In this document: in pieces, positions 1 to 6,407 of the stretch | Numbering within the stretch: position 1 is the first letter of the stretch | Layout: each line of letters begins with the position of its first letter | Source: an uncultured Corynebacterium sp. | GTDB taxonomy: Bacteria > Actinomycetota > Actinomycetes > Mycobacteriales > Mycobacteriaceae | Length of the DNA: 10,772 bases | Assembly (NCBI GenBank): GCA_945631445.1 | Contig: CALZCR010000021.1 | Coordinates: forward strand, 1 to 10,772 | Direction of reading: 5' to 3' | The notes under the pieces: generated by a model | The model's database searches: none | Told to the model about the DNA's origin: nothing | The model's input: only the letters and a program-made list of their open reading frames with translations | Translations under genes and position numbers: made by a program

Positions 1-548
1 GTGACCGCCTGGACGTCCTCGGCGGGGATCTCGCCGACCTCGTCGGCGTCGAAGCGCACGGTGACGATGCCGGTGGTCTCATCGGGGCTCAGCGGGCTGA
101 CGGCCGCGACGTCGGCGGCGATCTTTTCTTCGGGCACCCCCTGTGCCTGCAGCTGCGGGACCATCTGGGCCTGCAGCCCCTGTTCCGCCAAGACGGGGTC
201 GACGATCGACTCCGGGTCGGCGAGCACGCCGGTCGCGCGGACGTCGTCAAGCAGTGCGTTGACCTCGGCGTTGACGTCCGGATCGACCAGGGTGCGACCT
301 TCCGGGGCCTGGACGACGATGCTGCCGGTGGGCGCGGTGGTGGAGTCTTCGGCGTCGTCGAAGCGCTCCTGCATCTTTTCCATGGTGGTCACGGAGTCGA
401 GCCCCGGCATGCTGAAGTTCGAGGAGGGCGTCTTTCCGAAGACGCCGGCGAGTACGCCGACGCCGATCAGCAGCGCGAGCCAAAAGGCCAGAAACGGCCA
501 GGCGGTACGGTAGGCGCGGCTACCGAGGCGATACAGGAAGGTGGCCAT
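1..548 (-). CDS. MMPL family membrane transporter, N-terminal part (cut by window edge)
   Basis: The first 182 codons of an RND-type MMPL transporter; the rest lies beyond base 1. The protein opens with a basic cytoplasmic start (MATFLYRLGSRAYR), followed by one hydrophobic helix at about residues 16-37. An acidic, soluble stretch from about residue 40 onward (with a PGLDS motif) matches the first extracytoplasmic porter domain of this family. In mycolic-acid bacteria such proteins export lipids or glycolipids of the outer envelope, for example trehalose monomycolate, using the proton gradient. The substrate cannot be read from this fragment. The ATG at 548 is preceded by AAGGA (560-564) with an 11-base gap, which is somewhat long. 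The gene follows the DUF3263 gene on the same strand after 115 bases and probably has its own promoter. The family call is firm; the exact paralogue is unknown. Confidence 0.87.
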   Translation of the reverse strand, partial: MATFLYRLGSRAYRTAWPFLAFWLALLIGVGVLAGVFGKTPSSNFSMPGLDSVTTMEKMQERFDDAEDSTTAPTGSIVVQAPEGRTLVDPDVNAEVNALLDDVRATGVLADPESIVDPVLAEQGLQAQMVPQLQAQGVPEEKIAADVAAVSPLSPDETTGIVTVRFDADEVGEIPAEDVQAV

Positions 549-593
549 GCGGCAGGAGGTCCTTAACAGAGGAGGGACAGAGCAAACAGTGCG

Positions 594-623
594 ACCTTAG
601 ATCATTTTGCACACCCCGCGCAA
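594..623 (-). promoter_or_regulatory. Candidate promoter of the MMPL gene
   Basis: Read on the minus strand, TTGCGC (623-618) is separated by 18 bases from TAAGGT (599-594). This would start transcription near base 587 and leave a leader of about 40 bases before the ATG at 548. Both hexamers match the consensus only partly, so this is an inference from spacing and position. Confidence 0.3.
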
Positions 624-643
624 AGTTGCACCCTCCCTGCAAA
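606..643. promoter_or_regulatory. Paired TTGC/GCAA inverted repeats upstream of the MMPL gene (possible operator)
   Basis: TTTGC (606-610) and GCAAA (620-624) form one perfect inverted repeat with a 9-base centre. TTGCA (626-630) and TGCAA (638-642) form a second with a 7-base centre. The first overlaps the candidate -35 hexamer of the MMPL gene, which is where a repressor would be expected to bind. No regulator gene for it is visible in the window. Confidence 0.3.
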
Positions 644-655
644 CCTGGCGAGGAC

Positions 656-672
656 GAAGCCTCCTAGGCTTC
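656..672 (-). terminator. Hairpin over the DUF3263 stop codon
   Basis: GAAGCCT (656-662) and AGGCTTC (666-672) form a perfect 7-bp stem with a 3-base loop. The TAG stop of the DUF3263 gene (666-664) lies inside it. No run of T follows on the minus strand, so this is not a classical intrinsic terminator. Actinobacterial terminators often lack the U-tract, and the structure could also protect the 3' end of the short mRNA. Confidence 0.45.
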
Positions 673-897
673 CCGTTCCTGGGCGCGCCGGTCCCGGATC
701 CTGCGCAACCGAGCCGTCAGCGTCGGATGTTCCTGCATCGCCGCAGGCAAGTCGATGAGCAGGTTGAGACGCTGGTAATAACGCACCGGGCTAAGTCCCA
801 GCTCCGCGCGGATCGCCTCTTCCTTCGCCCCGATCGAACGCGGCGCCCGCTTCTCGAAGTCGAGGATGCGGGCGTCGATGTCGCTGAGTTCGGCCAT
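664..897 (-). CDS. DUF3263 small protein
   Basis: A 77-residue protein of the actinobacterial DUF3263 family. It has the family's typical pattern: an ILDFE-like motif near residues 11-15, an acidic/basic helix with [15 protein letters not shown] (about 23-37), a [12 protein letters not shown] segment, and a basic arginine-rich tail (LRRIRDRR). The middle looks like a helix-turn-helix ([17 protein letters not shown]), so DNA binding is possible; this is inference and the family function is not established to my knowledge. I chose the ATG at 897: a longer frame opens at 936, but it would run into the first codons of the divergent def gene and lacks family similarity. There is no Shine-Dalgarno sequence before 897; instead a TACAGT hexamer lies 6 bases upstream, pointing to a leaderless mRNA. 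The homologue Rv0430 is also next to def in mycobacteria. Confidence 0.85.
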   Translation of the reverse strand: MAELSDIDARILDFEKRAPRSIGAKEEAIRAELGLSPVRYYQRLNLLIDLPAAMQEHPTLTARLRRIRDRRAQEREA

Positions 898-900
898 GCT

Positions 901-909
901 TAAACTGTA
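901..909. promoter_or_regulatory. Overlapping divergent -10 elements for def (+) and the DUF3263 gene (-)
   Basis: On the plus strand TAAACT (901-906) fits the actinobacterial TANNNT -10 pattern and lies 7 bases before the def ATG at 914. On the minus strand TACAGT (909-904) fits the same pattern and lies 6 bases before the ATG at 897. The hexamers share three base pairs, so the 16-base gap (898-913) would hold both promoters and both mRNAs would begin at or next to the start codon. Neither start has a Shine-Dalgarno sequence in this gap. No clear -35 hexamer is seen for either. Confidence 0.55.
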
Positions 910-913
910 TGCC

Positions 914-1513
914 ATGACCATCCGCCCCATCGTCATTTACGGCGACCCCGTCCTGCACACCCCGACCGAAGAAGTCACCGAGTCCCCCGCCGAACTCGCT
1001 GAGCTGATCGCGGACATGCACGAGACCATGGACGCCGCCAACGGCGTCGGCCTCGCCGCCAACCAGATCGGCGTGAACAAGCGCCTCTTCGTCTACCACT
1101 GCCCCGACGTCGAAGACGCCGACGGCAACGAAAAGCCGGACGGCGGCATGCGCCGCGGCACCGTCATCAACCCGGTCCTGGAGACCTCGGAGATCCCGAA
1201 GACCATGCCCGACGAAGACGACGACCAAGAAGCCTGCCTCTCCGTCCCCGGCGAATCCTTCCCCACCGGCCGCGCCCACTGGGCCAAGGTCACCGGCGTC
1301 GACGAAAACGGCGATCCCGTCGAAGTCGAAGGCTACGGCTTCTTCGCCCGCTGCCTGCAGCACGAGGTCGGCCACCTCGACGGCTACGTCTACACCGACG
1401 TCCTGATCGGCCGGAACAAGCGCGCCGCCAAAAAGGCCGTCAAAGCCAACGGGTGGACCGAACCGGGCCAGACCTGGACCCCGGGCGTCGACGACGACCC
1501 CTTCGGGCACTAA
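914..1513 (+). CDS. def: Peptide deformylase
   Basis: A 199-residue deformylase that removes the formyl group from the N-terminal methionine of new proteins in the cytoplasm. The three family motifs are present in order: GVGLAANQ (residues 44-51, with catalytic-site Gln51), EACLSVPG with metal ligand Cys108, and HEVGH with metal ligands His150 and His154 and catalytic Glu151. Motif two has Ala where most deformylases have Gly (EGCLS), a conservative change. A short acidic insert (PDEDDDQ) precedes it. The start at 914 gives the usual [14 protein letters not shown] opening; with no ribosome-binding site but a -10 hexamer 7 bases upstream, translation is probably leaderless. The stop TAA abuts the next gene's ATG directly, so def and the acetyltransferase form one operon. 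Confidence 0.96.
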   Translation: MTIRPIVIYGDPVLHTPTEEVTESPAELAELIADMHETMDAANGVGLAANQIGVNKRLFVYHCPDVEDADGNEKPDGGMRRGTVINPVLETSEIPKTMPDEDDDQEACLSVPGESFPTGRAHWAKVTGVDENGDPVEVEGYGFFARCLQHEVGHLDGYVYTDVLIGRNKRAAKKAVKANGWTEPGQTWTPGVDDDPFGH

Positions 1514-2524
1514 ATGTCACGCATCTTCCGCTCCGACGACGTCTCCGTGGGCGAGCGCATCGTCGTCCGCCGCCGGTTCGGCGAGACCTTCTCCGACGTG
1601 ATCGGCCACGTCACGGCCCTGGACCCGCTGACGGTGCGGCCGCAGGAGGTCGGCGGCTTCCCGTCGTCGCTCGACGAGGTTGTCGTCCCGGACGAACAGA
1701 TCCACATCGTCAAACGGCTCAGCCCGCGCACCATCCGCAACTCCGACATCCGGCACGTGGAGACCGCCTACGCCAAGGCCTTCCCCGGCGTCGAACACAC
1801 GTGGACCGAGGACGGGCAGTGGCTGATGCGCGCGGGCGACGGCATCACGGAACGCTCCAACTCCGCGACCCCCTTGGGACCTTCCGCCGGCTTCACGGAA
1901 CTGCCCCTGGCCGAGATCGAGGCCTTCTACTCCCGCCACGACCTGCCGGTGCAACTGCACATCCCCGAGCGCATCGGCAAACCCGCCGAACGCCTCGTCG
2001 GGGCCGGCGGTTGGACGCTCGGCCCGGAAATCCTCGTCATGGTCCGTAGCTTGCAGGACCTGAGCGACCTGCCGGCCCCGTTACCGGACGGCGCCGCCGC
2101 CGGGTTGGCTTTCTCCGTCGATGAGCAGCCCGACGCCGACTGGCTGGCGCTCTACCACTTCCGGGGCCAAGAACTGCCCACCCGGGCCCTGCGATTGCTG
2201 CACGACCAGATCGACGGGACCATGGGATTTGCCCGGTTGACGACCCCCGCCGGCGAGACCGTCGCCATCACCCGCGCCACCCTGACCGAATCCGGTGACG
2301 AGACGGTGTGGCTGGGATATTCCGCGGTGGAGGTCACCCCGGCGTGGCGCAGGCAAGGGTTGGGCACCCGCCTCGGCGCGGACACCGTGTACTGGGGCGC
2401 CGACCGCGGCGCCGAGAAGGCGTACCTGCAGGTCGTCTCGTCGAACGCCGCCGGCATCGCGCTCTACGACAAGCTCGGTTTCTTGGAGCAGCACCGGCAC
2501 CGCTACGCCCGCCGGGACACGTAG
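1514..2524 (+). CDS. GNAT acetyltransferase, cg3035/Rv0428c type (probable N-acetylglutamate synthase)
   Basis: A 336-residue protein with two visible parts. Residues 1-70 are rich in beta-strand patterns (VGERIVVRRRFG, VIGHVTALDPLTVRP), like the small SH3-like barrel of the Rv0428c family. The C-terminal part is a GNAT acyl-CoA-binding domain with motif A, RRQGLG (residues 279-284), followed by SSNAAGIALYDKLGF, the usual end of the fold. In Corynebacterium glutamicum the relative cg3035 was reported as a novel N-acetylglutamate synthase, the first step of arginine synthesis; the same role here is inferred from resemblance and position. The Mycobacterium relative has been suggested to acetylate proteins, so the substrate is not certain. 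The ATG directly follows the def stop (TAA-ATG, no gap) with no ribosome-binding site, indicating translational coupling to def. Confidence 0.85.
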   Translation: MSRIFRSDDVSVGERIVVRRRFGETFSDVIGHVTALDPLTVRPQEVGGFPSSLDEVVVPDEQIHIVKRLSPRTIRNSDIRHVETAYAKAFPGVEHTWTEDGQWLMRAGDGITERSNSATPLGPSAGFTELPLAEIEAFYSRHDLPVQLHIPERIGKPAERLVGAGGWTLGPEILVMVRSLQDLSDLPAPLPDGAAAGLAFSVDEQPDADWLALYHFRGQELPTRALRLLHDQIDGTMGFARLTTPAGETVAITRATLTESGDETVWLGYSAVEVTPAWRRQGLGTRLGADTVYWGADRGAEKAYLQVVSSNAAGIALYDKLGFLEQHRHRYARRDT

Positions 2525-2527
2525 GCT
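2522..2527 (+). promoter_or_regulatory. Candidate -10 element before the VOC gene
   Basis: TAGGCT overlaps the TAG stop of the acetyltransferase gene and is identical to the hexamer used by xthA. A GTG lies 5 bases downstream (2533) in frame with the VOC gene, and transcription starting near 2533-2535 would leave a leader of about 46 bases to the ATG at 2581. It may simply be chance, because the gene could be read from the def promoter. Confidence 0.3.
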
Positions 2528-2580
2528 GGGGCGTGTTCGACGTCATCGTCCGCCCTACCTCTCGGGAGCAGACCTTTCAC

Positions 2581-3012
2581 ATGCACGCCTACACGTACTT
2601 GTCCTTCCCCGGCACCGGCGCCGAAGCACTGACCTACTACCAGTACATCTTCGGCGGCAAACTCGAGCTGACCACCTACGGGGAACTCACCGGCGCATTC
2701 CCCTTCGACCCGCCCGCAGACGCCCTGGCGCACGGGACGTTGGTCGCCGACGGACTGAGCCTGGCGGGCGGCGACGACGTCATGGCGCCCACGGCGGACG
2801 CGTTGGACTCCCGCGCCTACTCTTTTCTGCTGAACTACGCCACGGTGGCGGAGGCGGAGAACATGCTCGCGAAATTCACCGCTTCCGGCGCGGACCTGAC
2901 CATGCCGTTGGCCCCGGTCGCGTGGGGCGCGCACTACGGGCAGGTCACCGACCGGTACGGCGTGCTGTGGGCGGTCAACGTCCCCGCCGGATCTGATCCG
3001 GCCGCGGGCTGA
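2581..3012 (+). CDS. VOC superfamily (PhnB/glyoxalase-like) protein
   Basis: A 143-residue protein of the PhnB-like branch of the vicinal oxygen chelate fold. The opening HAYTYLSFPGTGAEALTYYQ followed by YIFGG is the family's first beta-alpha unit, and the C-terminal WGAHYGQVTDRYGVLWAVN (about residues 118-136) is its hallmark second-unit ending. Members may bind a metal and handle small molecules, but many have no known substrate, and I cannot assign one. The ATG at 2581 was chosen because family members begin just before this motif; GGGAG at 2564-2568 is a loose ribosome-binding site 12 bases upstream. An in-frame GTG at 2533 would add 16 residues. It lies 56 bases after the acetyltransferase gene in the same direction and converges with the DUF6440-like gene. 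Confidence 0.85.
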   Translation: MHAYTYLSFPGTGAEALTYYQYIFGGKLELTTYGELTGAFPFDPPADALAHGTLVADGLSLAGGDDVMAPTADALDSRAYSFLLNYATVAEAENMLAKFTASGADLTMPLAPVAWGAHYGQVTDRYGVLWAVNVPAGSDPAAG

Positions 3013-3031
3013 CCCGGCCGCGGGCCGATCA
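2994..3031. terminator. Shared hairpin between the convergent VOC and DUF6440-like genes
   Basis: TGATC-C-GGCC (2994-3003, one bulged C) pairs with GGCCGATCA (3023-3031), giving a 9-bp stem. Its interior holds the VOC stop codon (3010-3012), and its right arm holds the minus-strand stop codon (3031-3029). A 12-base direct repeat, CCGGCCGCGGGC (2998-3009 and 3014-3025), lies within it. It can fold from either strand, so a bidirectional terminator is likely, though neither side has a T-run. Confidence 0.45.
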
Positions 3032-3211
3032 GGTCAGATACTCCCCGGGCGAGGCCACCACGGGCTTGCCGTGCGCGTCCAACAGCGGGGTCAGCCCGCC
3101 CGCGGAGCCGCGCGCAAACTCCAGGTAACAGACCCCCGTGGTCGTGTCGACGAGGATGACCCGGCGCGTCATTCCTTCACTCTCTTTATGAATGGTGCGA
3201 AATCTGTTCAT
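3029..3211 (-). CDS. Small DUF6440-like protein
   Basis: A protein of 60 residues. The core VILVDTTTGVCYLEF followed by GGLTPLLDAHGKPVV matches the consensus of the DUF6440 family as I remember it (LVD-x-TGV-x-YL, then GGLTPLLD-x-x-GKP); no function is known. The start is uncertain. ATG at 3211 keeps the RF motif usually found upstream in the family and has a TAGACT hexamer 8 bases before it, suggesting a leaderless mRNA. ATG at 3172 would give 47 residues, but its only candidate ribosome-binding site, GAAGGA, touches the start codon. Codons 2-13 are AT-rich (AGA, TTT, ATT, AAA, AGT), unlike the rest. The gene is divergent from xthA and converges with the VOC gene through a shared hairpin. 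Confidence 0.72.
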   Translation of the reverse strand: MNRFRTIHKESEGMTRRVILVDTTTGVCYLEFARGSAGGLTPLLDAHGKPVVASPGEYLT

Positions 3212-3219
3212 GTCCACGG

Positions 3220-3225
3220 AGTCTA
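3220..3225 (-). promoter_or_regulatory. Candidate -10 element of the DUF6440-like gene
   Basis: On the minus strand TAGACT (3225-3220) fits TANANT and lies 8 bases before the ATG at 3211. It would produce a leaderless or nearly leaderless mRNA. It faces away from the xthA -10 hexamer 37 bases to the right. Confidence 0.4.
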
Positions 3226-3262
3226 GTTTCCCACCGACCGACGCCCGCGGCTTTTGCCCGGG

Positions 3263-3268
3263 TAGGCT
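3263..3268 (+). promoter_or_regulatory. Candidate -10 element of xthA (leaderless start)
   Basis: TAGGCT lies exactly 7 bases before the xthA ATG at 3276, the same spacing as at def, the NUDIX gene and glnX. No ribosome-binding site is present between them, so transcription probably begins at the start codon. Confidence 0.55.
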
Positions 3269-3275
3269 GTTAGCC

Positions 3276-4109
3276 ATGCGAATCGCCACCTGGAACGTGA
3301 ACTCGGTCCGCAGCCGCGCCGACCGCATCGTCGATTTTTTGACCCGCCACGAGATCGACGTGCTCACGCTGCAGGAAACCAAGGTCAAGGACGACAAGTT
3401 CCCTTACGAGACCTTCATTGAACTCGGTTACGAGGTGGCCCACGTCGGTTACCACCAGTGGAACGGGGTGGCCATCCTCTCCCGCGTCGGCCTGGAAGAC
3501 GTCGCCGACCACTTCCCCGGGCAGCCGGGATTCCACAAGGACCCGGCGCAGCCGCAGGACCGGGAGGCCCGTGCGGTGGGCGCCACCTGCGGCGGCGTCC
3601 GGGTGTGGAGCCTGTACGTGCCCAACGGCCGGGAGATCGGCGACCCCCACTACGAGTACAAACTGGCGTGGCTCTACCAGTTAGGGTTTCACGTGGAACA
3701 TCAGCTGACGGAAGACCCGCACCAGCAGCTGGTGCTCACCGGGGACTTCAACATCGCCCCGCGAGACGAAGACGTGTGGGACATCTCCGCCTTCGAAGGC
3801 AAGACCCATGTCACGGAACCGGAACGCGCGGCCTTCGACATGCTGCTGGAGTCCGGGCTGACGGAGGTCACCCGCGGGCTGACGCACGAAAAGTACACCT
3901 ACTGGGACTACAAGGGGATGCGCTTCCAGAAGGGCGAGGGCATGCGCATCGACTTCCAGCTCGCCTCCGAGTCTCTCGCCGGGCTGGCGAAGGACGCTTT
4001 CGTCGACACCGAGGAGCGCTCCGGCAAGGGCGCCTCCGACCACGCCCCGGTGGTGGTGGACTTTGCGGGCGCCGGCCAGAGCGCGCCCGCCTACGACGAA
4101 GTCCGCTGA
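3276..4109 (+). CDS. xthA: Exodeoxyribonuclease III (AP endonuclease)
   Basis: A 277-residue enzyme of the exonuclease III/AP endonuclease family, which cuts DNA at abasic sites and trims 3' ends in base excision repair. All catalytic motifs are seen: WNVNSVR with Asn7, LQETK with metal-binding Glu34, YVPNG with Tyr114, GDFNIAP with Asp157 and Asn159, MRIDF with Asp226, and the terminal SDH with Asp255 and His256. Length is typical. The gene has its own probable leaderless promoter and is divergent from the DUF6440-like gene, whose start is 64 bases away. The downstream cls gene begins 5 bases after its stop, so the two are probably co-transcribed. In mycobacteria the same gene follows the acetyltransferase without the VOC and DUF6440-like genes between, as far as I recall. 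Confidence 0.95.
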   Translation: MRIATWNVNSVRSRADRIVDFLTRHEIDVLTLQETKVKDDKFPYETFIELGYEVAHVGYHQWNGVAILSRVGLEDVADHFPGQPGFHKDPAQPQDREARAVGATCGGVRVWSLYVPNGREIGDPHYEYKLAWLYQLGFHVEHQLTEDPHQQLVLTGDFNIAPRDEDVWDISAFEGKTHVTEPERAAFDMLLESGLTEVTRGLTHEKYTYWDYKGMRFQKGEGMRIDFQLASESLAGLAKDAFVDTEERSGKGASDHAPVVVDFAGAGQSAPAYDEVR

Positions 4110-4114
4110 CGCCC

Positions 4115-5599
4115 GTGAGCATCGACGTCGACCTGACGACGTGGCAATGGATCGGCCTGATCCTCGAATACGGCATCAAACTGCTCGCCATCGGCATCGT
4201 CCCGGAGGACCGCAAACCCTCCTCCGCCAACGCCTGGCTGCTGCTGATCCTCTTCCTGCCGATCGTCGGCCTGCCGTTGTATCTGCTGATGAGCTCCAAC
4301 TTCGTCAGCCGACGCCGCCACCGCATCCAACAAGAGGCCAACGTCATGGTCGGCGACGCGCAGCGGGACGTCCCGGACCACCCCGTGGACATGGACCCCC
4401 ACCCGGAGATCGAGTCGATGCTGCGGCTCAACCGCACCCTGACCACCTTCCCCGCCACGGTGGGCCACAACCAGGGGCTCTGGTCCGACTACGAACAGGC
4501 CCTGCAGCGCCTCGTGGAGGTCGTCGACGGCGCCCGCGACTACGTCCACGTCGAGGTCTACATCCAGGCCTGGGACGAGACCACCGACGCGTTCTACCGG
4601 GCCCTCGGCCGCGCCACTGACCGCGGGGTGACCGTGCGGCTACTCTTCGACCACATCGGCTCCCTGAAATACCCCGACTCCCGCAAACTGGGGAAAAGAC
4701 TCAGCGACATCGGCGTCGAATGGCGCATGATGCTGCCGTTGGCGCCCTGGCGCGGACGGTTCCGCCGCCCGGACCTGCGCAACCACCGCAAGATCATCGT
4801 GGTGGACGGCGAAATCGGGTTCTTGGGTTCCCTCAACATCATCGACCGCGGCTACCTCATGGCCAACCACCGCCGGGCGGGGCGCCAGTGGATCGACGCG
4901 ATGGTGGAGCTCACCGGCCCGATCGTCACCTCCATGGAGACGGTCTTCGCCGTGGACTGGTACAGCGAATCCGGCGAGTCCCTGGCGATTTCTCCCCCGG
5001 TCGACGACGGGGAGCGCCGCCCCGGCGACACCAACGTCCTGCAGATGATCCCCTCGGGGCCCGGCTACACGACGGAGCCGAACCTGCGGACCTTCGTCTC
5101 GATCATCCACCACGCCAAGAACCACCTGGTGATCTGCTCCCCCTACTTCATCCCGGACGAGGCGTTGCTGTCCGCGGTGACCACCGCCTGCTACCGCGGG
5201 GTGCGGGTGGATCTGCTCGTGTCCGAGAAGGCGGACCAGTTCATGGTGCACCACGCCCAGACCTCCTATTACCAAGCGTTGCTGGAGGCCGGGGTGCACA
5301 TCCATCAATTCCCCGCGCCGTACATCCTGCACACGAAATTCCTCGTCGCCGACCACGGCCCCGAATCCGAGGTCCCCGTCGCGGCCTTCGGCTCCTCGAA
5401 CCTGGACATGCGGTCTTTCGGACTCAACTACGAATCGACGTTGCTGGTGGCGAAAGGCGACCTGCTCGACGACCTGTACCGGCTGGGCGAGACGTATAAG
5501 TCCGTGTCGATCCCGCTGACGCTGGAGGAATGGAACAAGCGCGGGTTCTGGCGGCGCTACATAGACAACGTCATGCGTCTGACCAGCGCGCTGCAGTGA
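4115..5599 (+). CDS. cls: Cardiolipin synthase (phospholipase D family)
   Basis: A 494-residue membrane enzyme joining phosphatidylglycerol units into cardiolipin. Two N-terminal helices (about residues 10-29 and 38-59) form the membrane anchor typical of bacterial Cls. Two phospholipase D HKD motifs follow: HRKIIVVD with His224, Lys226 and Asp231, then GFLGSLNI; and HTKFLVAD with His406, Lys408 and Asp413, then GSSNLDMRSF. Both catalytic halves are intact and the length is usual. The frame is open much further upstream, but that part only shadows xthA; the GTG at 4115, 5 bases after the xthA stop, gives the expected N-terminus. No clear ribosome-binding site precedes it, so translation is probably coupled to xthA. 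It converges with the ABC permease gene 16 bases away. Confidence 0.93.
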   Translation: MSIDVDLTTWQWIGLILEYGIKLLAIGIVPEDRKPSSANAWLLLILFLPIVGLPLYLLMSSNFVSRRRHRIQQEANVMVGDAQRDVPDHPVDMDPHPEIESMLRLNRTLTTFPATVGHNQGLWSDYEQALQRLVEVVDGARDYVHVEVYIQAWDETTDAFYRALGRATDRGVTVRLLFDHIGSLKYPDSRKLGKRLSDIGVEWRMMLPLAPWRGRFRRPDLRNHRKIIVVDGEIGFLGSLNIIDRGYLMANHRRAGRQWIDAMVELTGPIVTSMETVFAVDWYSESGESLAISPPVDDGERRPGDTNVLQMIPSGPGYTTEPNLRTFVSIIHHAKNHLVICSPYFIPDEALLSAVTTACYRGVRVDLLVSEKADQFMVHHAQTSYYQALLEAGVHIHQFPAPYILHTKFLVADHGPESEVPVAAFGSSNLDMRSFGLNYESTLLVAKGDLLDDLYRLGETYKSVSIPLTLEEWNKRGFWRRYIDNVMRLTSALQ

Positions 5600-5615
5600 C
5601 CCGGGCGAGGTGTTC

Positions 5616-6407
5616 TCAGGCGTCGCGGGCGCGCACCGCGAGCACGCCGAGCAGCCACACCGCCGCCGACCAGGCCACGAAGATCAGCATGGACCCGCCG
5701 AGCCCCCATTCCGCCCCGTAGACCGGGGCGCCGTGGATGACGGCGTCCATGTTCACGAACGGCAGCACGGTGTGGACCTCTTCGCCCCAGCGCGGCAGCA
5801 GGCGCACCGCCGTCTCAAACACGAGGTTCCACAGCACCAGCACGAAGATCGCGCCGGCGGACTGCCGCACCAGCATGCCGACCCCCTGACACAGGAACAC
5901 CAGCACGGACATCGTCAGCGGAACCGCCCACAACGCGCGCTGACCGGCGGGATCGGAGAAAGGCGTGAACGCCCCCGGCGCGTCGGCGGCGAGCACCCCC
6001 AGCGCCACGAGGTAGGCGCCGGCCACCGCGACGCCCGAGATCAGCGCGGCGAGCACCGCGTACAGCAGCGCTTTCGCCAGAGCGACGTGTCCGCGGCGCG
6101 GGGTGGCCAGGAAACTTATCGACGGCAGCCCGTAGCGGTACTCGGTGGTCACCGTCATCGCCGCCTGAATCATGATGATCAAGACGCCGAAGCTGGTGAA
6201 CCCGGTGAGCACGATGTCCGGGGTGATCATCGGCCCCGCCACGGCGGCACCCGGGGCGCCGAGATCTCCCGACAAAATCCTCACAGACCAGGTGGTCAAC
6301 GCCGCCCAGCCGATCGACAGCGCCAGAATCAAGCCGGTCGTCCACCAGAATGAGGCGGTGGTGCGCAGCTTCGTCCATTCCGAGAGCAGGGTGTGGTGCA
6401 GCGTCAC
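5616..6407 (-). CDS. ABC-2 type transporter permease
   Basis: A 263-residue membrane protein with six predicted helices, at about residues 21-40, 65-86, 111-138, 160-180, 183-202 and 238-258. The cytoplasmic N-terminus, LLSEWTKLRTT, and the loop TTEYRYGLPSISFLATPRR are characteristic of ABC-2 permeases paired with CcmA/BcrA-like ATPases (the E-Y-R-x-G motif touches the ATPase). It would form an export or resistance channel with the product of the gene upstream; the substrate is unknown. The GTG start at 6407 overlaps the ATPase stop by 4 bases (GTGA), and a full AGGAGG site lies 7 bases before it, so the start is secure. It is the last gene of the NUDIX-ATPase-permease operon and converges with cls. 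Confidence 0.88.
   Translation of the reverse strand: MTLHHTLLSEWTKLRTTASFWWTTGLILALSIGWAALTTWSVRILSGDLGAPGAAVAGPMITPDIVLTGFTSFGVLIIMIQAAMTVTTEYRYGLPSISFLATPRRGHVALAKALLYAVLAALISGVAVAGAYLVALGVLAADAPGAFTPFSDPAGQRALWAVPLTMSVLVFLCQGVGMLVRQSAGAIFVLVLWNLVFETAVRLLPRWGEEVHTVLPFVNMDAVIHGAPVYGAEWGLGGSMLIFVAWSAAVWLLGVLAVRARDA

Noticed and set aside
664..936. Longer DUF3263 protein starting at 936
   Set aside because: It would overlap the def start, adds 13 residues without family similarity, and would need a promoter inside def, whereas 897 has a -10 hexamer at leaderless spacing.
791..1510. 239-codon minus-strand frame antisense to def
   Set aside because: Val/Asp/Gly-rich composition is what the antisense of a GAC/GTC-rich gene gives; no family match and def is certain.
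3458..4114. Long N-terminal extension of cardiolipin synthase
   Set aside because: This part overlaps xthA in another frame and is Arg/Pro/Gly-rich shadow; GTG 4115 gives the normal Cls N-terminus.
4640..5356. 238-codon minus-strand frame antisense to cls
   Set aside because: Shadow of cls with no recognisable domain, ribosome-binding site or promoter.
5584..5593. CAGCGCGCTG palindrome at the end of cls
   Set aside because: A 10-base GC palindrome with no loop inside coding sequence; expected by chance in this composition.
5600..5629. Possible hairpin between the convergent cls and permease genes
   Set aside because: CCCGGGCGA and TCGCGGG can pair only as 4+3 bp with a 2-base bulge and a 14-base loop, with no T-run; too weak to call a terminator.
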